A stretch of 64,000 nt of DNA. Source: Gonocerus acuteangulatus (taxonomy: Eukaryota > Arthropoda > Insecta > Hemiptera > Coreidae). Made by a program: the position numbers and the translations under genes. The stretch spans positions 69,489,973 through 69,553,972 of the forward strand of contig OX328130.1 in the NCBI GenBank assembly GCA_946811695.1, given 5' to 3'. Below, piece by piece: positions 1-11,231 of this stretch. Below the pieces are notes generated by a model, which was not told the origin of the DNA, searched no databases, and worked only from the letters and a program-made list of their open reading frames with translations. Numbering within the stretch: position 1 is the first letter of the stretch; every line of letters starts with the position of its first letter.

Positions 1-365
1 ATTACATTTTCAACAACTCCATTAAAATGTACAATTAATGGCAATTATAAAACACAGAAAAATGGAATATGGAAAACTTTCAAGGTGTTTTACCGCTCTT
101 TAATATTCCATAAAAAGTCGAGAAAAATTGATTTTTCAGCTCTTTGATCTCAAAACAACATTTTTGGATTTGGCTGCTTTTACATACATGTGTCACTTGT
201 TAACACTAGATTTACCAGACCTGGTACTGGTATAACTGTCAATAACAAAAAATATATTTATTGAGAGGAGATCGTTGACCGTTGATGATGCAAGGAAGGG
301 ATTGTCGGGGTTCGGTCACTGCTACTTAATAAAACTACATTTTATCATAAAAATGGTTTTATTGT

Positions 366-404
366 GCCAACGTTTCGGCTTGAACTTCAAGCCTTCATCA
401 GGGC
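366..404 (-). ncRNA. Minimal hammerhead ribozyme motif, opposite strand
   Basis: On the minus strand: CTGATGA (401-395), stem II, GAAA (376-373), then CGTT (372-369) giving a GUU cleavage triplet, with stem I GCC/GGC (404-402 with 368-366). It mirrors the motif at 498-536. Confidence 0.6.
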
Positions 405-497
405 GATGGGAAGATAGAGAACTATTCCTCACAAATGCGGGATCATTTCTGAGAAATGATCCCGCATTTGTGAGGAATAGTTCTCTATCTTCCCATC

Positions 498-536
498 GCC
501 CTGATGAAGGCTTGAAGTTCAAGCCGAAACGTCGGC
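498..536 (+). ncRNA. Minimal hammerhead ribozyme motif
   Basis: CTGATGA at 501-507, stem II GGCTTG/CAAGCC at 509-514 and 520-525, GAAA at 526-529, then CGTC at 530-533 with C533 as the expected cleavage site. Stem I is GCC 498-500 with GGC 534-536. Stem III is only the self-complementary ACGT, as in the dimer-acting hammerheads known from Penelope-like elements. Activity is not shown. Confidence 0.65.
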
Positions 537-1202
537 ACAATAAAACCATTTTTATGATAAAATGTAGTTTTATTAAAAAATATATTTGTTACCAATATAC
601 ATAAAGTTACATTAAGTTCATAAAATGTATTCTCTGTTATAGCTACAAAAGTCATAACTTCATTTAGGAAAGGAAATGTTATATATAGTAGGAATATTGA
701 ATTGAAATTGCACGACCAGTCAAAATCTAGTGTTAAATTAACGCTTATTTTTTGCATTATTAGGCTTCAAGGTATAACAATTATTTCTGTATTGATGTGT
801 TGAATCGAGTAAAGCCATTTTAAAGTTGATGTATTGTAGTGTTTTTGAGAAAATTGGGTACAAATAGAATTAATGTTTGAGATATTCCAAAGTATAGGTA
901 GATTGAGCTAAAACTTTTCACATGTTTGATATTCATCGAAGCAGAATTAAAGTTTCAGCAATATTTGAAATATCTTCTCCCTATTTAATACTAAAAATGA
1001 ATAATTTTTCTTACAACAAATTTTAATATCTTTTCATCAGAACCAATTTGGCACTTGTACTAGGTTTAAAACATATGATACTGACCTAAAAGTATGTGTT
1101 TGTATTTATGTAGCATACATTTTTTTTTTTATGGGCTAATGTATTATTTGTAGTCCAAAACTTGAATTAAAATAAAAGGATATTTTCTGATCTTTGTTTC
1201 AG

Positions 1203-1307
1203 GTTATGTTTTAAGCAGAGAGGCTGTGAGGAGGTTCGTTGAGGAAGGCATTCCTAACAAACAAAATTGCCGGCAAGATGGAGGTGGGTCTGAAGACGTG
1301 GAAATTG
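1203..1307 (+). CDS. C1GALT1: C1GALT1 exon a (GYVLSREA to EDVEI)
   Basis: The exon opens after a pyrimidine-rich TTTGTTTCAG and ends before GTAAGT. It starts in phase 1, its first two bases completing a Gly codon whose first G would come from the previous exon, and it ends in phase 1. It encodes the [16 protein letters not shown] block and the EDVEIG acidic motif. The upstream exon is not in the window. Confidence 0.9.
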
Positions 1308-4300
1308 GTAAGTTGTCGAATTTTTTTACACTCGATAGCTAATTACTGGGTTTAATTATTTTATATTGATTTATAATTTTAAATATTTGTTTTTAGGAAA
1401 ATGCCTCGAGAAAGTCGGAGTAAAGGCAATGGACTCGAGAGATTCTCTGGGTCGAGGAAGGTTCTTTCCGTTTGTTCCCGAGCATCATCTCATTCCTGGG
1501 CATACCGACCCTAATTTTTGGTATTGGAAATTCATTTACTACCCGAATCCAGAGGTATGTACTTCAGATTAGTTTACTACCTAACAATTAGCGTAAATTT
1601 GGGTCACGCTAGTAATGTGCTGCAAAATTGTTGCAAACTTATACTGGTTATATAGTTGTCTGAGAGCAAATAGACAAATATATAGGTATAAATTTGTCTG
1701 TTCACATTCTTTGGGCAAAGTTTGACTCTATGATATCAATTTAATTAAAATGTCCTAGCAGTATAATTTCACCGCACTGTACTAATGTAAATCCATTTTA
1801 CGGTACAAATTCTGTAATACAGTAGAACTTGGATAATTCGAACCTCTAGGGACCGATAAAAAAGTTCGAATTATCCAAAATTCGAATTACAAAAGTTTTT
1901 GAAAATAAAGGAGTAAATAATCGAATTTCATATTTTCAAATTTTTTTATTTAAAAAAATACATACATTTTATTTAAACAATAACAAACATTTGATAAATT
2001 GATGATTACGTACATAACTAATAAATAATTTATCAAAAAAGTAAAAAATAAAAGTCTATTGTTTTGAAAAAAGTCATTTTCATGGGCAAGAATTTTTTCT
2101 TTATTTTTCAGGTAAGTTGATAAAGTGATAGGAGGAATTCCAAAGTCCTCGGCAATTTCAGATTTTTACTTTATTCCTTTTTCATCTTCTTTAATCGCAG
2201 ATATTTTCTCTGGCAACGTTAAAGTTAACCAGAAATTTAAGGCACAAACAATACAAAAGATCTAGGCACTGACTGACTTATAACTGAATAAGAAATGAAG
2301 ATCCGAGGGATGATGGGAGAGAATTCTATGATAAAACGACAGGATGAAACTATAACAACCCCTGGAAGGGAGGAAGCGCGACCCACCACTTTGCAGAACT
2401 CCTAGAGTCCAAGAACTAGAATATGAGACCGCTGCGCTTCTTGTCCCGGAACCCCTACATCCGTATCTTACACTCCAACTTACCCGAGGGGAGAATTATC
2501 TTCACAAGATCTAAGACTACTTCCCATTGGAGGTAAAGACTCGTAAAAAATTCGAATTATCCAAAATTTTATTTGAATTAACCACAATTTTTTTACATTG
2601 TTTATGCCCTAAATTCTGAGGACCGAGAGAAATATTCGAATTAAAGACGATTTCGAATTATCGAAGTTCGAATTATCCATGTTCCACTGTATAGATATAT
2701 ATCTTTACTCTCACGAATACAGGATATATACATGCATGTACTCAACATAACGTATTCCTGTACAAGTATACATTTTTTCAGTAGAAGTCTTTATTTCAAT
2801 ATTTATGTATTAGGAATTCGGCTATAATAATAATAAATTAGATCATAAAGAAGATTTATTGCAGATGTATTGCAACTCTGATGAAATTATATAAACACTT
2901 GTTATAAGGAAATTTAGTCATATTTTATGTTATATATGTTAAAATTATTCAAAATGTTACTAAAACTTTAATATTGGTAAGTTTCCATGAATATCAAACA
3001 TGTGAATAGTTTTAGCTCAAATCACTTCATTGACAATTTTAAATTTTCACTGGATGCTATTTATTCAAAATAATTAACCCTTAGTTACTAACCTTACTTT
3101 ATACCACTCACACTAACCTCGGGTCATATTGACCCGTAACTAAAAAAATAAGGAATAATTATATAAATACAATAAAAACACATTCCAGAAGTCTTAGGAT
3201 AATCAAATTTATCACATAAATATAATATATAGACAATAATGAAGTCTATCAATCGTCAATTTGACCCGAGGTTAGTAACCAAGGGTTAAAGCCACCAATC
3301 TTCATGCTCCTCAAACACCCTCAATTTATTTATGCTTTTCCTAGGGTTTTGAGTGCTGCTCTGATACTGCTATATCGTTCCATTACGTTCCTCCAAATAT
3401 GATGTACGTGATGGAGTACTTGCAGTACCACCTTCGTCCTTACGGCATATCCCATGTCTATACTCCACTCTCGAAGGTAATAGTCATTGAGTACATCTAT
3501 TTATGCACTAGGTAATGGGATTTAGTCCATAAGTAATTCTAATACAGGATGTCTACTGCACTGAAAAGTCATGAAAAAAATCACGAAAATGAAATTGGGG
3601 CATGAAAAAGTCATGAATTTTGAAACCATGTCACGAAATTTCAGTTTGACCAAAGTCTAACGTTATGCGTTTGTGCATTCTTAATTGTCGCCGTTTCCGT
3701 ATAGCGAAACAATTTTAGCCACCCCCAACCTCTTCCTTTGTTAGATTTCTTTATTTCAACATTTATGATAATGTATATATTTATTATAATTTATAATGTA
3801 TTTTTACATTGTTGTAAATTCTGACTAAATAAATAAATAAATAAAAAAAACAAAAAAAAACAAAAACAATTTTTCATTATTTACAGATATTTTTATTTTT
3901 CTATATTCATTTTCATTGTCTTTTGTACAGACTAAGAACCCTTTCTGGATGGGGGGAGAAGCCCACCATCCAGAAAGGGTTAATGGGCATGAAATTTGCT
4001 TTTCAAATAATGAAAATGTCACGAAAAAGTCCTGAAATTGGTTTTCACAAATGAAGTAGACACCCTGACTAGGTAATGGGATTTAGTTCATAAGTAATTG
4101 TAATAAATATGTTTGTGTAGAAACAAAGTCATTTTTTTCATGTTTTTCTAAGCAGCCATCATGTTTTTGTTGCATTTTTCTCTTCTTGGAAATAAAAAAG
4201 CATAAGATGATAAAAATGACCGTCTAGAATCTCTATTTTCAATGCACAATAACTTTGGTCCAAGTAAACAAATGATCCTATATTTTTAATTAAAATGTCT

Positions 4301-4565
4301 ATGGATTTTTTCTTTTCAAGTGTGCTCTAGTATGGCTCCATTGAATAAGTATTATTAAATATATACAACTTTAAAGCCATCAATTGGGATGTTCCAAAAT
4401 TATTTTTTCCCCAATCTAATATAATACGTAAAAAATTCTAATTTTCTTTAATGTTGAATCTAATAATTAAATTATCTTTCTCTTGTGTTTCAGCGAGATA
4501 AAAAAAATGAAATGACTTCGAATGGGAGTGAAATGGAAAAACCGAAAACTCAAGAAAATATATGA
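1203..4565 (+). CDS. C1GALT1: Core 1 beta-1,3-galactosyltransferase (T-synthase), C-terminal four exons
   Basis: Glycoprotein-N-acetylgalactosamine 3-beta-galactosyltransferase of the Golgi lumen; the family adds galactose from UDP-Gal to GalNAc-Ser/Thr to make core 1 O-glycan. Coding exons join 1203-1307, 1397-1554, 3345-3476 and 4494-4565, all with AG/GT borders and matching phases (1, 0, 0). Visible family landmarks are GYVLSREA, the acidic EDVEIG motif typical of beta-3-glycosyltransferases, DSRD, FVPEHHL, FWYW, the GFECCSD cysteine pair, SFHYV and YHLRPYG. These run in the same order as in animal C1GALT1. The N-terminal cytoplasmic tail, TM anchor and DxD part lie upstream of the window. 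The C-terminus is a short Lys/Glu-rich tail after the conserved domain. Which paralogue this is cannot be decided here because many invertebrates carry several copies. Confidence 0.93.
1397..1554 (+). CDS. C1GALT1: C1GALT1 exon b (GKCLEKVGV to YYPNPE)
   Basis: 158 nt with a TTTTTAG acceptor and GTATGT donor, phase 1 to 0. It encodes [29 protein letters not shown] and the FWYWKF aromatic block, all hallmarks of the C1GALT1 catalytic domain. It is preceded by an 89-bp intron. Confidence 0.93.
1820..2689 (-). mobile_element. Tigger/pogo-like DNA transposon, decayed
   Basis: Terminal inverted repeats begin CAGTAGAACTTGGATAATTC on the left and, read on the other strand, CAGTGGAACATGGATAATTC on the right, each flanked by TA. 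Inside, the minus strand around 2200-2060 reads as a broken CENP-B/Tigger N-terminal helix-turn-helix ([19 protein letters not shown], then KNKEKI) with an in-frame stop before it. It is about 870 bp, so it is an internally deleted copy. It lies in an intron of the galactosyltransferase. Confidence 0.85.
3074..3289. mobile_element. TTAA-flanked MITE, piggyBac-like
   Basis: A 216-bp element bounded by TTAA on both sides, with inverted ends TTAACCCTTAGTTACTAACC / GGTTAGTAACCAAGGGTTAA and inner CTCGGGTCA / TGACCCGAG repeats. The TTAA target and CCCT-type ends fit a piggyBac-derived non-autonomous element. It has no coding capacity. Confidence 0.75.
3345..3476 (+). CDS. C1GALT1: C1GALT1 exon c (GFECCSD to TPLSK)
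   Basis: 132 nt, 44 codons, phase 0 on both sides, TTTTCCTAG acceptor and GTAATA donor. It carries the conserved double Cys (GFECCSD), [16 protein letters not shown] and YHLRPYG. The 1.8-kb intron before it is filled by a Tigger-like element and a TTAA MITE. Confidence 0.92.
3507..3544 (+). repeat. 38-bp direct repeat, left copy
   Basis: Starts ACTAGGTAATGGGATTTAG and ends exactly at the left terminus of the element at 3545. It matches 4068-4105 with about two differences. Confidence 0.8.
3545..4067. mobile_element. DNA element with CAGGRTGTCTACT inverted ends
   Basis: The ends are CAGGATGTCTACT (3545) and AGTAGACACCCTG (ending 4067), followed inward on both sides by related CATGAAAA/GTCACGAAA-rich sequence. 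It is 523 bp with no ORF. An inner hairpin at about 3935-3981 has 18-bp arms (AACCCTTTCTGGATGG core). It sits in the last intron of the galactosyltransferase. A 38-bp direct repeat abuts both ends (see findings). Confidence 0.7.
4068..4105 (+). repeat. 38-bp direct repeat, right copy
   Basis: Starts immediately after the right terminus of the element at 4067. It is the partner of 3507-3544. Confidence 0.8.
4494..4565 (+). CDS. C1GALT1: C1GALT1 last exon, charged C-terminal tail and TGA stop
   Basis: Acceptor TTGTGTTTCAG, phase 0, then 23 codons and TGA at 4563-4565. It encodes a hydrophilic [15 protein letters not shown] tail not conserved in the family, so the exact terminal exon is inferred from the splice site, the phase and the in-frame stop. 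Confidence 0.7.
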   Translation, partial: RDKKNEMTSNGSEMEKPKTQENI

Positions 4566-5045
4566 TTGGCAATTGTCACCTCTTACTGAATCCTTTAGCG
4601 GCTTCTTGTTTTGGAGTTTGTGATTTTTGTCTTTCTGATGTCGGGGAAATCTACAAAGTTTTGACAGATTTTATTCCTCGCAAGCCTTTGTTTTCAGATC
4701 TTCTGATTTTATTCACTAAACTTTAGAGTAAGTTTGTGAATTAGTAATTCACAAGTTTGACATAAAAAAACAAAGAAAAAAAAATGAAAATGAACAAGCT
4801 CTGATGTTACCGAATGTTGCTTCCTTTAGTCTCTCAATAATCCTGATTTGATTGCTTTTAGACTCAAATACTATATGACTGATACTGATAATTTATGTAT
4901 TTTGTAAAAAATGCCTATTTAATATTTTATTATTGTCAAATACTTATCAGATTCATACTGAAGGATGAAACGTTGAAAATGTCTGCCGATTTCCAGAAGA
5001 CAATGTGTTTTTTTAATCATATTATCAAAAATATGGAAATAAATA
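4566..5045 (+). other. Probable 3' UTR of C1GALT1 with AATAAA signal
   Basis: AT-rich non-coding DNA after the TGA. An AATAAA hexamer at 5038-5043 lies about 470 bp downstream and just before a SINE insertion, so it is a reasonable polyadenylation signal. Other AT-rich hexamer-like sites occur, so the end point is uncertain. Confidence 0.4.
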
Positions 5046-5109
5046 GCTTATGCCGTCATTATAATTTTTAATTGGTAGATTTGCCATTTTGGGTATAATA
5101 ATTTCTTCT

Positions 5110-5310
5110 GGGGTCTCCCGTGGTCTAGTGGGTAGCGCACTAGATTCATAAGCGGGAGATGGTGGGTTCGATCCCCACCGGTGCCAGAAATTTTCTCATC
5201 TCAGGGCTAGCTGAGAAAATTCCTGGCTGCACCCTGGATGTCGGCGCTAATGGCCAAGAATTATGTCGATGTGTCATAAAAAAAAAAAAAAAATAATAAT
5301 AATAATTTCT
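5110..5310 (+). mobile_element. tRNA-derived SINE, full length
   Basis: A tRNA-like head carries an A-box-like GTGGTCTAGTGGGTAGCGC and a B box GGTTCGATCCCC. It is followed by a hairpin body (TTTTCTCATCTC ... GAGAAAATTCC), a CTGCACCCTGGATGTCGGCG segment, the tail CGGCGCTAATGGCCAAG and poly(A)/TAA repeats. The body and tail show this is a SINE and not a tRNA gene. Confidence 0.85.
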
Positions 5311-6039
5311 TCTGTGGGATGTGTTAAACGTATCCCAACGTATTTGCTAGAAGCATGAAAAATGGAATAACGTTATTGGATATTAAATGTATTCAATATA
5401 TATTAATATTATTATTTTATTTATCAATATCAATTGCCTATAATAAAAGCTATAAACATTTTTTTTACAATTTATTCATGCTTTAATAAAAATGTTTACT
5501 CTGTAGAGATATCATCTACTAAAATTGCCAGTACTTAGATAGTCTGAGTTTGATCATAGAAGACAAATAAGAATGATTTTGGATTATTTAACATTGTTGT
5601 TTGATTTGCCAATATTCATAAGAATGGACTACATTTGTTGGCTTTAAATAGTTATTGTAATTATAGTAATAAATTAAGAAACATTAAAACTAAATTAATC
5701 AAGGTCACAATCATATCCTGAGGATTTGGTTGAGCTTGAGCCTCTGAATGTAATGACCTATTCTTCTATGTGCCCAGATTGTTATGCCTCCTGGGCTAAC
5801 CAGCTCAAGATGGCTCATGAATCTATTTAATAAATGAACTTAGCCCAGAGAAGCAAATCGAAACGGGGAAGCACAGACGACAGGCACCAAAATATGAGTT
5901 GTCAATATGATTTTTCCTGGTAGCAAACGTATGAGTGAGTTCATCAGGTTCGGCTGTGAGGATATAAATGTTACCATATCTACTGGTGCCTATGAGTCAA
6001 AGTATCGAAGAAAAAAAAAATCATTACTACTCTAGCATC

Positions 6040-6215
6040 AATGATCTCAATGGTTGCCAGTCAACTTCGGGCAGAGTAAAATTCACAAGGACTCGAGTCA
6101 GGCAAAAAAGGAGACGATGAGCCACAGGAATTTTTTTACTGGCCAAAATCCCGTTTTTTGAAGTTGCTGTGTGTTAAAAAGCATTATCATGAAGCAACAC
6201 CCAGTTGTTCTTGAT
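6040..6215 (-). mobile_element. Mariner transposase remnant
   Basis: Reading the minus strand from about 6215 gives NNWVLLHDNA, then HTATSK, then ASKKIPVAH after frame breaks. This matches the mariner catalytic block of the form LLHDNARPH...FLASKxIPVLEHP. It has frameshifts and a stop and is non-functional. A related fragment lies at about 44,185-44,345. Confidence 0.6.
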
Positions 6216-9200
6216 GTTTGGTCTTGCACTAATGACTCTTCATCATATAGTCTAATTAAAAACTATAATTATAGAACAAAATAATCATCAAAAAGCATTT
6301 CAAATTTTTTTTTTTTGGCAAAAAGTGATCTTGTAGTAAGGTTATGTATCGCTTATTATTATTTACACCGGTGTACCATGAAACTACACGATAACTAATA
6401 GATAGTCAGCATGATTTATGTTTGTAACATTCTATGAGCAAACTCATAACTATTTCCGTTGCTTAAAATTCGGCTGACTTCGATAAATCAGGCTTGTATT
6501 TTCGTATATACTTGCTTTGGACAAAGTTCTTCCACAATAGTCGATCTTCCATTTGTCTGTTCCTATATTAATAGCATAACGCTTGACTGTACTACCTCAC
6601 GCAAATTTACGTTGATGCGACTATTGCAACAATCTGGCCAATATTTTTATTTCAATCCAACTGGAATAAAATTACTTGTCAATTTTTTGATAAATGAAAA
6701 TTACAGGATTTAGATTTTGAAAACACAAGTGATTTAAGTCAGGTGGATCTGAATTTTTCAAAGATTGCATTTGAGAATACTAACAATTCTTTTGACAAGA
6801 AAGTTATATTTTACTGCCCCTATTCATTAACAATAGTACAAAAATATCCAAGATATTTTATATTTGGCACCAGAATAAATCATGAAGGTCGAAGGCCTGC
6901 TTGAATTGAATGAGACAATTACATATACGTATATAGTAGAAATGAGTTTTTCAGAACCAAATTTAAAAAAAAACACTAGCCACAAAAAATGGCATGACTT
7001 CTTTGAATTTAAACAGAATAGTTTTTGCACTGAAAATCATTCTGAAATTAATACCTACGATTTAAATGTTTGCTAAGATCCACAAGCTTAAAGCATTAAA
7101 GCAAATTATCAAAGCAGCACTTATCCATAATGACAAAATAATTATTTTGTGATTTCAGTAATTTTATCTCATTGAAAAATTCAATGAACTTCTATTTGTG
7201 AAGTATGTAGATTTTTGGAAATCTATTTTTCAATCTGTAACTGTCCAATAGTGCTTTAATTGATATGAAAAATTGTTAGAGCAAATTAGATCTTGAATGT
7301 GATAATTTCAACTATTTTTGTTTTATTCAATAAAATATTATTGAATTAAAAATTAAAAAAATGCACATTCCTTTTAAACGTTTAAGCATTGTTCTCTATT
7401 TGTATGTTATATTTAGTTTTGTTTCCTTAAATTACTAGTCATTTATTATAGTCTACCTAGATACAAATAGAAAAGGATTTCTGTTTTCTTCTCTTGTATT
7501 ATATATTTATCTTTATTATATATTTGTATATATGAAACTTTTTTCTTTTTTTTTAATAAATGCAGTAATTTGTGTGATTTTGTTTAATATTTCCCTAAAC
7601 ACTGATAGATAGTATTCCCTTCATGCTACTCTTAACATTTTGACAGCTACATTGAACACACAAGCATTTTGCGGGTCACGTGGTATTCATTTTGCCCCTG
7701 ATGTGGGCTCAAAGCAGAGCTCCAAAGATTTAATGAGCTCTAGAATCTCCTTGTTGGAAAATTCTTCCCGCCCTCGTTAATTGTTTGAAATAAACTCATT
7801 ACATTAGTGGACTGATTGGAAAAATGATATATATACCACTTTCCTTTATTTATTTATTTATTTATTTATTTATTTTTTGTAAATATGGTGGTCCCTCAGT
7901 CCCTCTTATGGGTTTGACCTCATAACATAATCCAAAAGTGCTAACTATAATGTATATATATTTTTCTGCTTATACTCTCAAACGCTCAAAAATGGTTCGA
8001 TTTTGATGACATTTTGTACAAAAATAATTTGTCTAATTAAAATGCCAAGTTCATTAACCTGCAGAATATTTCTACCAGATCACTGCTTAATGGGCACCAT
8101 GAAAAAAAAAAGTAATAAAATTTTGAAATTGTTGGTTTTGTTTATTTGGCAGTGCTATTTATTTATTTATTTTATTATTTTTTTTTTTTGAACGTTTTAG
8201 CTGTAAAACAAATTCATCAGTATAGCTAGACAGAAAAAATTAAAAATAAGTTTACTCAAATTTTTATCTTAGCCTTTGGTGAGAAACTGAGAGGAAAGGA
8301 AGTCGGACTCATTCGTGTGAAGTTGGGAAACAATCGTACAATTTGGCATCCTTCAGACTCAGAACCATTTTAGCACCACAAATTTGCATTTTCTTGGATG
8401 ATTTATTCTAACAGGGATTTCAATTTGTTTAGCAGTAATGCCTTTTTAAATTGAAGGTGTCCACGAATGAGATTTGCATGATATGGAAGGTGACTCAGTT
8501 CCTTAGAGTCAGCCTTTTTTTTTTAATAGTTTATATGGCGAATAAAGATTTAAAAACTCCAAGTTTCCAGATTTTATTATGACTGACAGAATCAAATTTT
8601 AAGCAAATATACATCTGACAATGAAATCAATCATCAGAAAAACTTGAGATGAGGAAGTTCCTGAATGCCTCCGAACCAGTGACTGGTCCCAGGCCTAATT
8701 CATTGCAATGGTAATACTGCTCCCCGTGCTGCAGCATTTCATTCCACCTATGGACATACATTTAATCTTTAGTCGTTCTATAAGCATTCAATTTAATATC
8801 TTTCATGATCCTTTATTGTGGTCTACTGTTTTTTTTGTAAGGGGCATTGCCTACGAACTATAAAATCATTACTATTGGCTGGTATTCCTCCATAGGGAGG
8901 AAACCCGCTTATGAGGTTGACCTTATAACACTATCCCATTCAGTTAGATGGCATGCGCGAAATTCTGAGGGAAATATTCCGGACTGTTCTGCCATTTGCA
9001 TTTCCATTACAACAAACAACACGCTACTTTAAACTCTATAAAAACTGAGTATGTCTCTTCTTTTAGGACCAGTGAAGGTTTTGAGAGGTCAGGCAAGGGA
9101 GATAGTGTTTAAAATTTTACAATACTTAGCCAAAGCTAAGGCTAAAAACAATTTAAGCTATAGCCTATTCAAATAGATGGTTTAATTGGAAGGAAAAGGG

Positions 9201-9586
9201 TTTGGCCTATATTCTCCGTGCAAGAAATTGACAGTAAAAAGTATTTCTGTTATAACTGTTTTTACTCTTAGCTCTGACTAAGTATTGATGACACTATTTC
9301 CTTTGTCTGACCTCTCAAAGCCTTCTCTAGTCTTTATTGCTACATAATCACTTTTTATAATGTTTCCCGTGTCTCGTTGATCCTTGAAATGCGAGTTTGC
9401 TAATGGTGGAACCGTCGTCGGGAATATTTACCTCAAATATTTGCGCTTACGGAATTGAACTAATCCGTCCAATTCTTAGTTAATATATATTTATTTAAAA
9501 TTTAAATAAATAATCCGTCTATCTGAACAGGCTAAAGATTTACGTTTCAGAACCCGTAGATCTCGAAAATATCGGTCGATACAAAT

Positions 9587-9648
<62 letters not shown>

Positions 9649-9922
9649 AAATATACCAGAACTCTCATTCATAATTGAAACTGTAGCCCCCCCCTCCATT
9701 AACTGCTCAGTTTTCATCTTTGGCAACACTGGAGCAAATTTGGCTAGGTTACGGGACAACACTGAAGGCGAAGTGTACAACCAAATTCAATAAATATATT
9801 ATCACTGTTTTGAAATAGCATTTACAAAATATAACAAATTTTATAAATAATATTAGGAGAAAGGGTTTAGTAAATCTGTGTTTAAAAGTTAAAGAGCTGA
9901 AATATCTGGAATGCCTACTTAC
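6216..9922. other. AT-rich gene-poor stretch with scattered repeat debris
   Basis: No convincing exon. It contains AT-rich low-complexity DNA, a TTTA microsatellite (about 7846-7876) and fragments of a dispersed family seen at about 7880-8010 and 8870-8980 (CTCCATAGGGAGGAAACCYGC, ...AATGGTTCGATTTTGATGA), also found at about 13,040-13,160 and 56,965-57,000. The 3' end of the minus-strand coiled-coil gene should lie here or just beyond, but no terminal exon can be singled out. Confidence 0.4.
9594..9645. repeat. (TA)n microsatellite
   Basis: About 50 bp of uninterrupted TA dinucleotide. Its Tyr-Ile translation is not coding. Confidence 0.95.
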
Positions 9923-10000
9923 CTATTTTGTTGGCTGGCACACTCGGGGCATTCACAGTCTGCCTCTGGGCAGATCGTGTCATCCACAGCTTCTTCAATC
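9923..10000 (-). CDS. Coiled-coil membrane protein exon 8, Cys cluster
   Basis: 78 nt, phase 2 to 2, ATCTCCAG acceptor and GTAAGT donor. It encodes IEEAVDDTICPEADCECPEC, whose four closely spaced Cys could bind metal or be palmitoylated. The next exon is not identified. An acceptor at about 9,762 (CGCCTTCAG) would give a stop after four codons and is one possible end. Confidence 0.7.
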
Positions 10001-11167
10001 CTGGAGATAATAACGAATAAAAAGTATCTTATTTATTTTCAAAGGCCTAGTATTATGTGCAAGCCACCGTTATTAAGATTAATAAAGTGATAAAAGTTTG
10101 TCGCACAAGAGCTGGTTTAAGAAAGCACATTCCTCAATGAACCAATGATTTCATAAACTTGAAAATGTTTTGCCCTTTTACATATATTTGATTTAGCAGT
10201 AGGCTCGAATACTAAAATAACAGCCTGATTATCTTCAGAAGCATAATAACTTTGCCAAAATATATCTCCGAGCAGCAGGGCCGCCACTTCTCAGAGCCAG
10301 ACTGAAAATTCTATCGCTATAGGACTTTTGACATTTTAAAATTATTTTCATCTTGAATTTTGAGCGAAATAAGAATAAAAGTTGACAATCGGCTCAGCAA
10401 AGGTCACTTTCGGTCCTTGTAGTTTTATTACGACTTCTAATGAAATATAATATTCTGGGACTGCACTTGTTTTGTCGTTTATTTCCTTAAAAAAAAAAAT
10501 ACAGATCCCATTCCAATAAATATAGGCTACGCCCGTCTATATTTCTAAACCCCATTCTTTTTACGAGCTCATAACCTATACATTTTTTCCAATTAGCCGG
10601 GCCTCTTCGGCGCCCGTGCCCGGGACAACTATACCCGGCTGTCCCCCCCCCCCATGTGGCGGCCCTGCCGAGCAATGACAGAAAAAATTGGCACGTTGGC
10701 TAATGGGGTCTCTTATTACAGGTAAGTCCCAAAAAGTTGTAAAGGTCCTCTTTACTAGGGGATCTTAAACCTACCTAGTGTAAAATACTAATTCTTGAGG
10801 GAGTCAACGATACATAAGGAGGGACTAGTGTGCACATCTAAAGACTTGGAGAAAGGAGCCATTAAAATGTATTGGGATAAAGCCATCTTAACGGACCGTA
10901 ATGTCCATCACAATAAACGGGATATTCTTATCATTGGCATTGGAAAAAAGACAGCCGACATTATTGCTATCAGCTCACCGCTAGTCACTCCCCACTCGTA
11001 TCGTATCTTAGGCCTAACAATTACGACCAACAATTGGAACTACAATATAATCACAATTCTTTGCTTAAATATTGTTACTTGAAATCTTGCCTTTAGGTAC
11101 TCCATTATAATTCAGGGCTGATCCATAAAATAATAAACCCATAAGAGAGGTAGCACATTAGATGTAC

Positions 11168-11231
<64 letters not shown>

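Larger units (their letters stand above)
261..580. repeat. Inverted-dimer of Penelope-type terminal sequence
   Basis: Two arms of about 125 bp (about 322-447 and 448-575) are near-perfect reverse complements around an axis near 447, each ending in AATAAAACTACATTTTAT-type sequence. Each arm holds one hammerhead-type core, in opposite orientation. The left flank GAGAGGAGATCGTTGAC at 263-279 recurs in front of the related locus at about 27,028, so the element edge lies near 261. Confidence 0.7.

Noticed and set aside
322..604. Two mirror-image ORFs near the left end
   Set aside because: They are both frames of a palindromic repeat.
5110..5185. tRNA gene
   Set aside because: A and B boxes are present but no full cloverleaf with acceptor stem, and the SINE body and tail follow; the same composite occurs at two other loci.
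8271..8373. Exon-like plus-strand stretch after TTTTTATCTTAG reading FGEKLRGKEVGLIRVKLGNN with a stop
   Set aside because: No donor, no partner exon and no recognisable domain; could be repeat-derived.
9547..9780. Minus-strand ORF with (YI)n
   Set aside because: Much of it is the translated TA microsatellite; the remaining NLAKFAPVLPKMK part has no domain and cannot be tied in phase to exon 8 without an early stop.
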